A DNA stretch of 37,435 bases, taken from Streptomyces sp. S3(2020) (GTDB lineage Bacteria; Actinomycetota; Actinomycetes; Streptomycetales; Streptomycetaceae). How positions within the stretch are numbered: position 1 is the first letter of the stretch; every line of letters begins with the position of its first letter. Below are positions 36,626 through 37,435 of the stretch, one piece after another. The notes beneath the pieces are model-generated. The model saw only the letters and a list, made by a program, of their open reading frames with translations. It was not told where the DNA came from and did no database searches. The stretch spans positions 1-37,435 of the forward strand of contig NZ_JABERD010000086.1 in NCBI RefSeq assembly GCF_013044505.1, written 5' to 3'. Made by a program: the position numbers and the translations under genes.

Positions 36626-37435
36626 ATGGACGTCGACTACGGGGCCGCCGCGGCCGTACGGCTCGCGGAAGGGGTCCCGCTGCGGGAAGCCCTCGACGCG
36701 GGGGATCCGGCCGCCTGGATCGCGCTGGACGCCGGGGTGCGCTCGGATTGCTGGGACACGGAGCGGTACGTGTGGCTGACGCCGGCCTGGGAGAGGACCG
36801 AGGGTGGGCGGGCGGTGAAGGATGCCCTGCTGTCCGGCCGGCCCCTCACCGAGGCGCGGCTCGCGCTCGGCCTGTGCCACCGTGAGGGCAGGGTCAGGGA
36901 GGCCGCGCTGTCGCGGGCCGTCGGTCTTCCCGGGTTGCTGCCGTTGCTCGTCGTGCGGTGTTCCGACTGGGCGGCGCCGGTGCGGGAGACGGCCCGGCGG
37001 CGGCTGGCGGAGACGCTGGACGCCGAGGGCGCGGTGCGGGTGATGCCCGTGATCCTGCGCGTCGGACGCCGGGACCGGGGGGACTTCGTCACCGTTCTCG
37101 CCACCGAACTGCTGCGGGCGGCGCCCCCGGAGACCCTCGCCCCGCTGTACACCGCCCCCGCGCGGGGGATACGCCGGTACGCGTACCGGCTCGCCGTCGA
37201 CGAGGGGTTCCTCTCCCCCGCCGAGCTGGCCCGCGCCGCCGCCCGCGACAGCGACCCGGTCGTGCAGTCGCTGTGCGCCGACAGCGCGCTGTCCGCCGTA
37301 GCCGACCTGGACGCGGCCTACGACGACGTACTCGAACCGCTTCTCTCCGCCCGTGGGCCGCGGGCCCGGGCGGCCGGGGTCACCGCGTTGCGGCGGGCCG
37401 GGCGGACGGAGCGGGCGGTGGGGTTCCTCGGGGAC
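36626..37435 (+). CDS. HEAT-repeat-like protein of unknown function (3' end missing)
   Basis: From the ATG at 36626 the frame is open for 270 codons to the window edge. The protein (MDVDYGAAAAVRLAEGVPLR at the start) is helical and full of repeated Arg/Ala/Leu-rich helices, such as VRETARRRLAETLDAEGAVR and GPRARAAGVTALRRAGRTER. This resembles HEAT or Armadillo-like repeats, which usually mediate protein binding. No enzymatic motif is visible. ATG at 36620 is an alternative start. Confidence 0.7.
   Translation, partial: MDVDYGAAAAVRLAEGVPLREALDAGDPAAWIALDAGVRSDCWDTERYVWLTPAWERTEGGRAVKDALLSGRPLTEARLALGLCHREGRVREAALSRAVGLPGLLPLLVVRCSDWAAPVRETARRRLAETLDAEGAVRVMPVILRVGRRDRGDFVTVLATELLRAAPPETLAPLYTAPARGIRRYAYRLAVDEGFLSPAELARAAARDSDPVVQSLCADSALSAVADLDAAYDDVLEPLLSARGPRARAAGVTALRRAGRTERAVGFLGD

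Overview
The window is a high-GC actinobacterial chromosome segment, almost certainly from Streptomyces or a very close relative. The evidence is strong GC3 bias, many GTG starts, an actinobacterial GlnR box before a glnA of 469 residues, an NsdA-like regulator, a MarP-type membrane protease, and the neighbourhood pepA - lpd - sucB - aceE - lipB - lipA - glnA, which I recall as conserved in Streptomyces core chromosomes. I see no tRNA, rRNA, CRISPR array or complete insertion sequence.

Left part (1-8.1 kb). A partial membrane protein and cobS (last steps of cobalamin synthesis) are followed by a five-gene minus-strand operon. In transcription order it encodes a secreted NodB-like polysaccharide deacetylase, a PelF-type GT4 glycosyltransferase, a PelG-sized polytopic membrane protein, a spherulin-4 (GH135-like) protein and a GH114-like lipoprotein. 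The last four genes are linked by 4-base stop/start overlaps. This enzyme set matches the fungal galactosaminogalactan cluster (Agd3, Gtb3, Sph3, Ega3) and overlaps with the Pel systems, so the operon probably makes, exports and trims a partly deacetylated aminosugar polymer. It is the most interesting system in the window.

Central metabolism (8.4-17.7 kb). Leucyl aminopeptidase is followed by the lipoamide dehydrogenases: lpd (E3), sucB (E2) and aceE (E1p), with a lipoprotein and a GntR/FCD regulator between sucB and aceE. As sequenced, sucB has only one lipoyl domain and a frameshift inside it. The aceE promoter region carries a 17-bp palindrome over the presumed -35/-10 region and a leader with two tandem hairpins that share the loop TACC.

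Middle part (17.9-28.9 kb). This holds a WYL regulator, a DUF4240 protein, a carboxymuconolactone decarboxylase-like protein, a small exported peptide, an O-methyltransferase, and a cell-wall group (FemABX-like transferase, PGRP-type amidase, MarP-like protease). It continues with a TetR regulator, a 37-residue membrane peptide, a GNAT acetyltransferase, a TIGR01777 epimerase-like protein and an FAD amine-oxidase-like protein. A fully palindromic MITE lies at the stop codon of the last.

Right part (29.1-37.4 kb). An NsdA-like TPR regulator is divergent from lipB-lipA, which supply the lipoyl cofactor for the E2 encoded upstream. Then come a 66-residue protein, a DUF4191 membrane protein, a convergent RDD protein across a 26-bp perfect terminator, GlnR-controlled glnA, a small membrane protein and a partial repeat-type protein running off the edge. 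Copies of one GC-rich palindromic repeat family are scattered through the intergenic regions, and one copy lies in frame inside the PelG-like gene.
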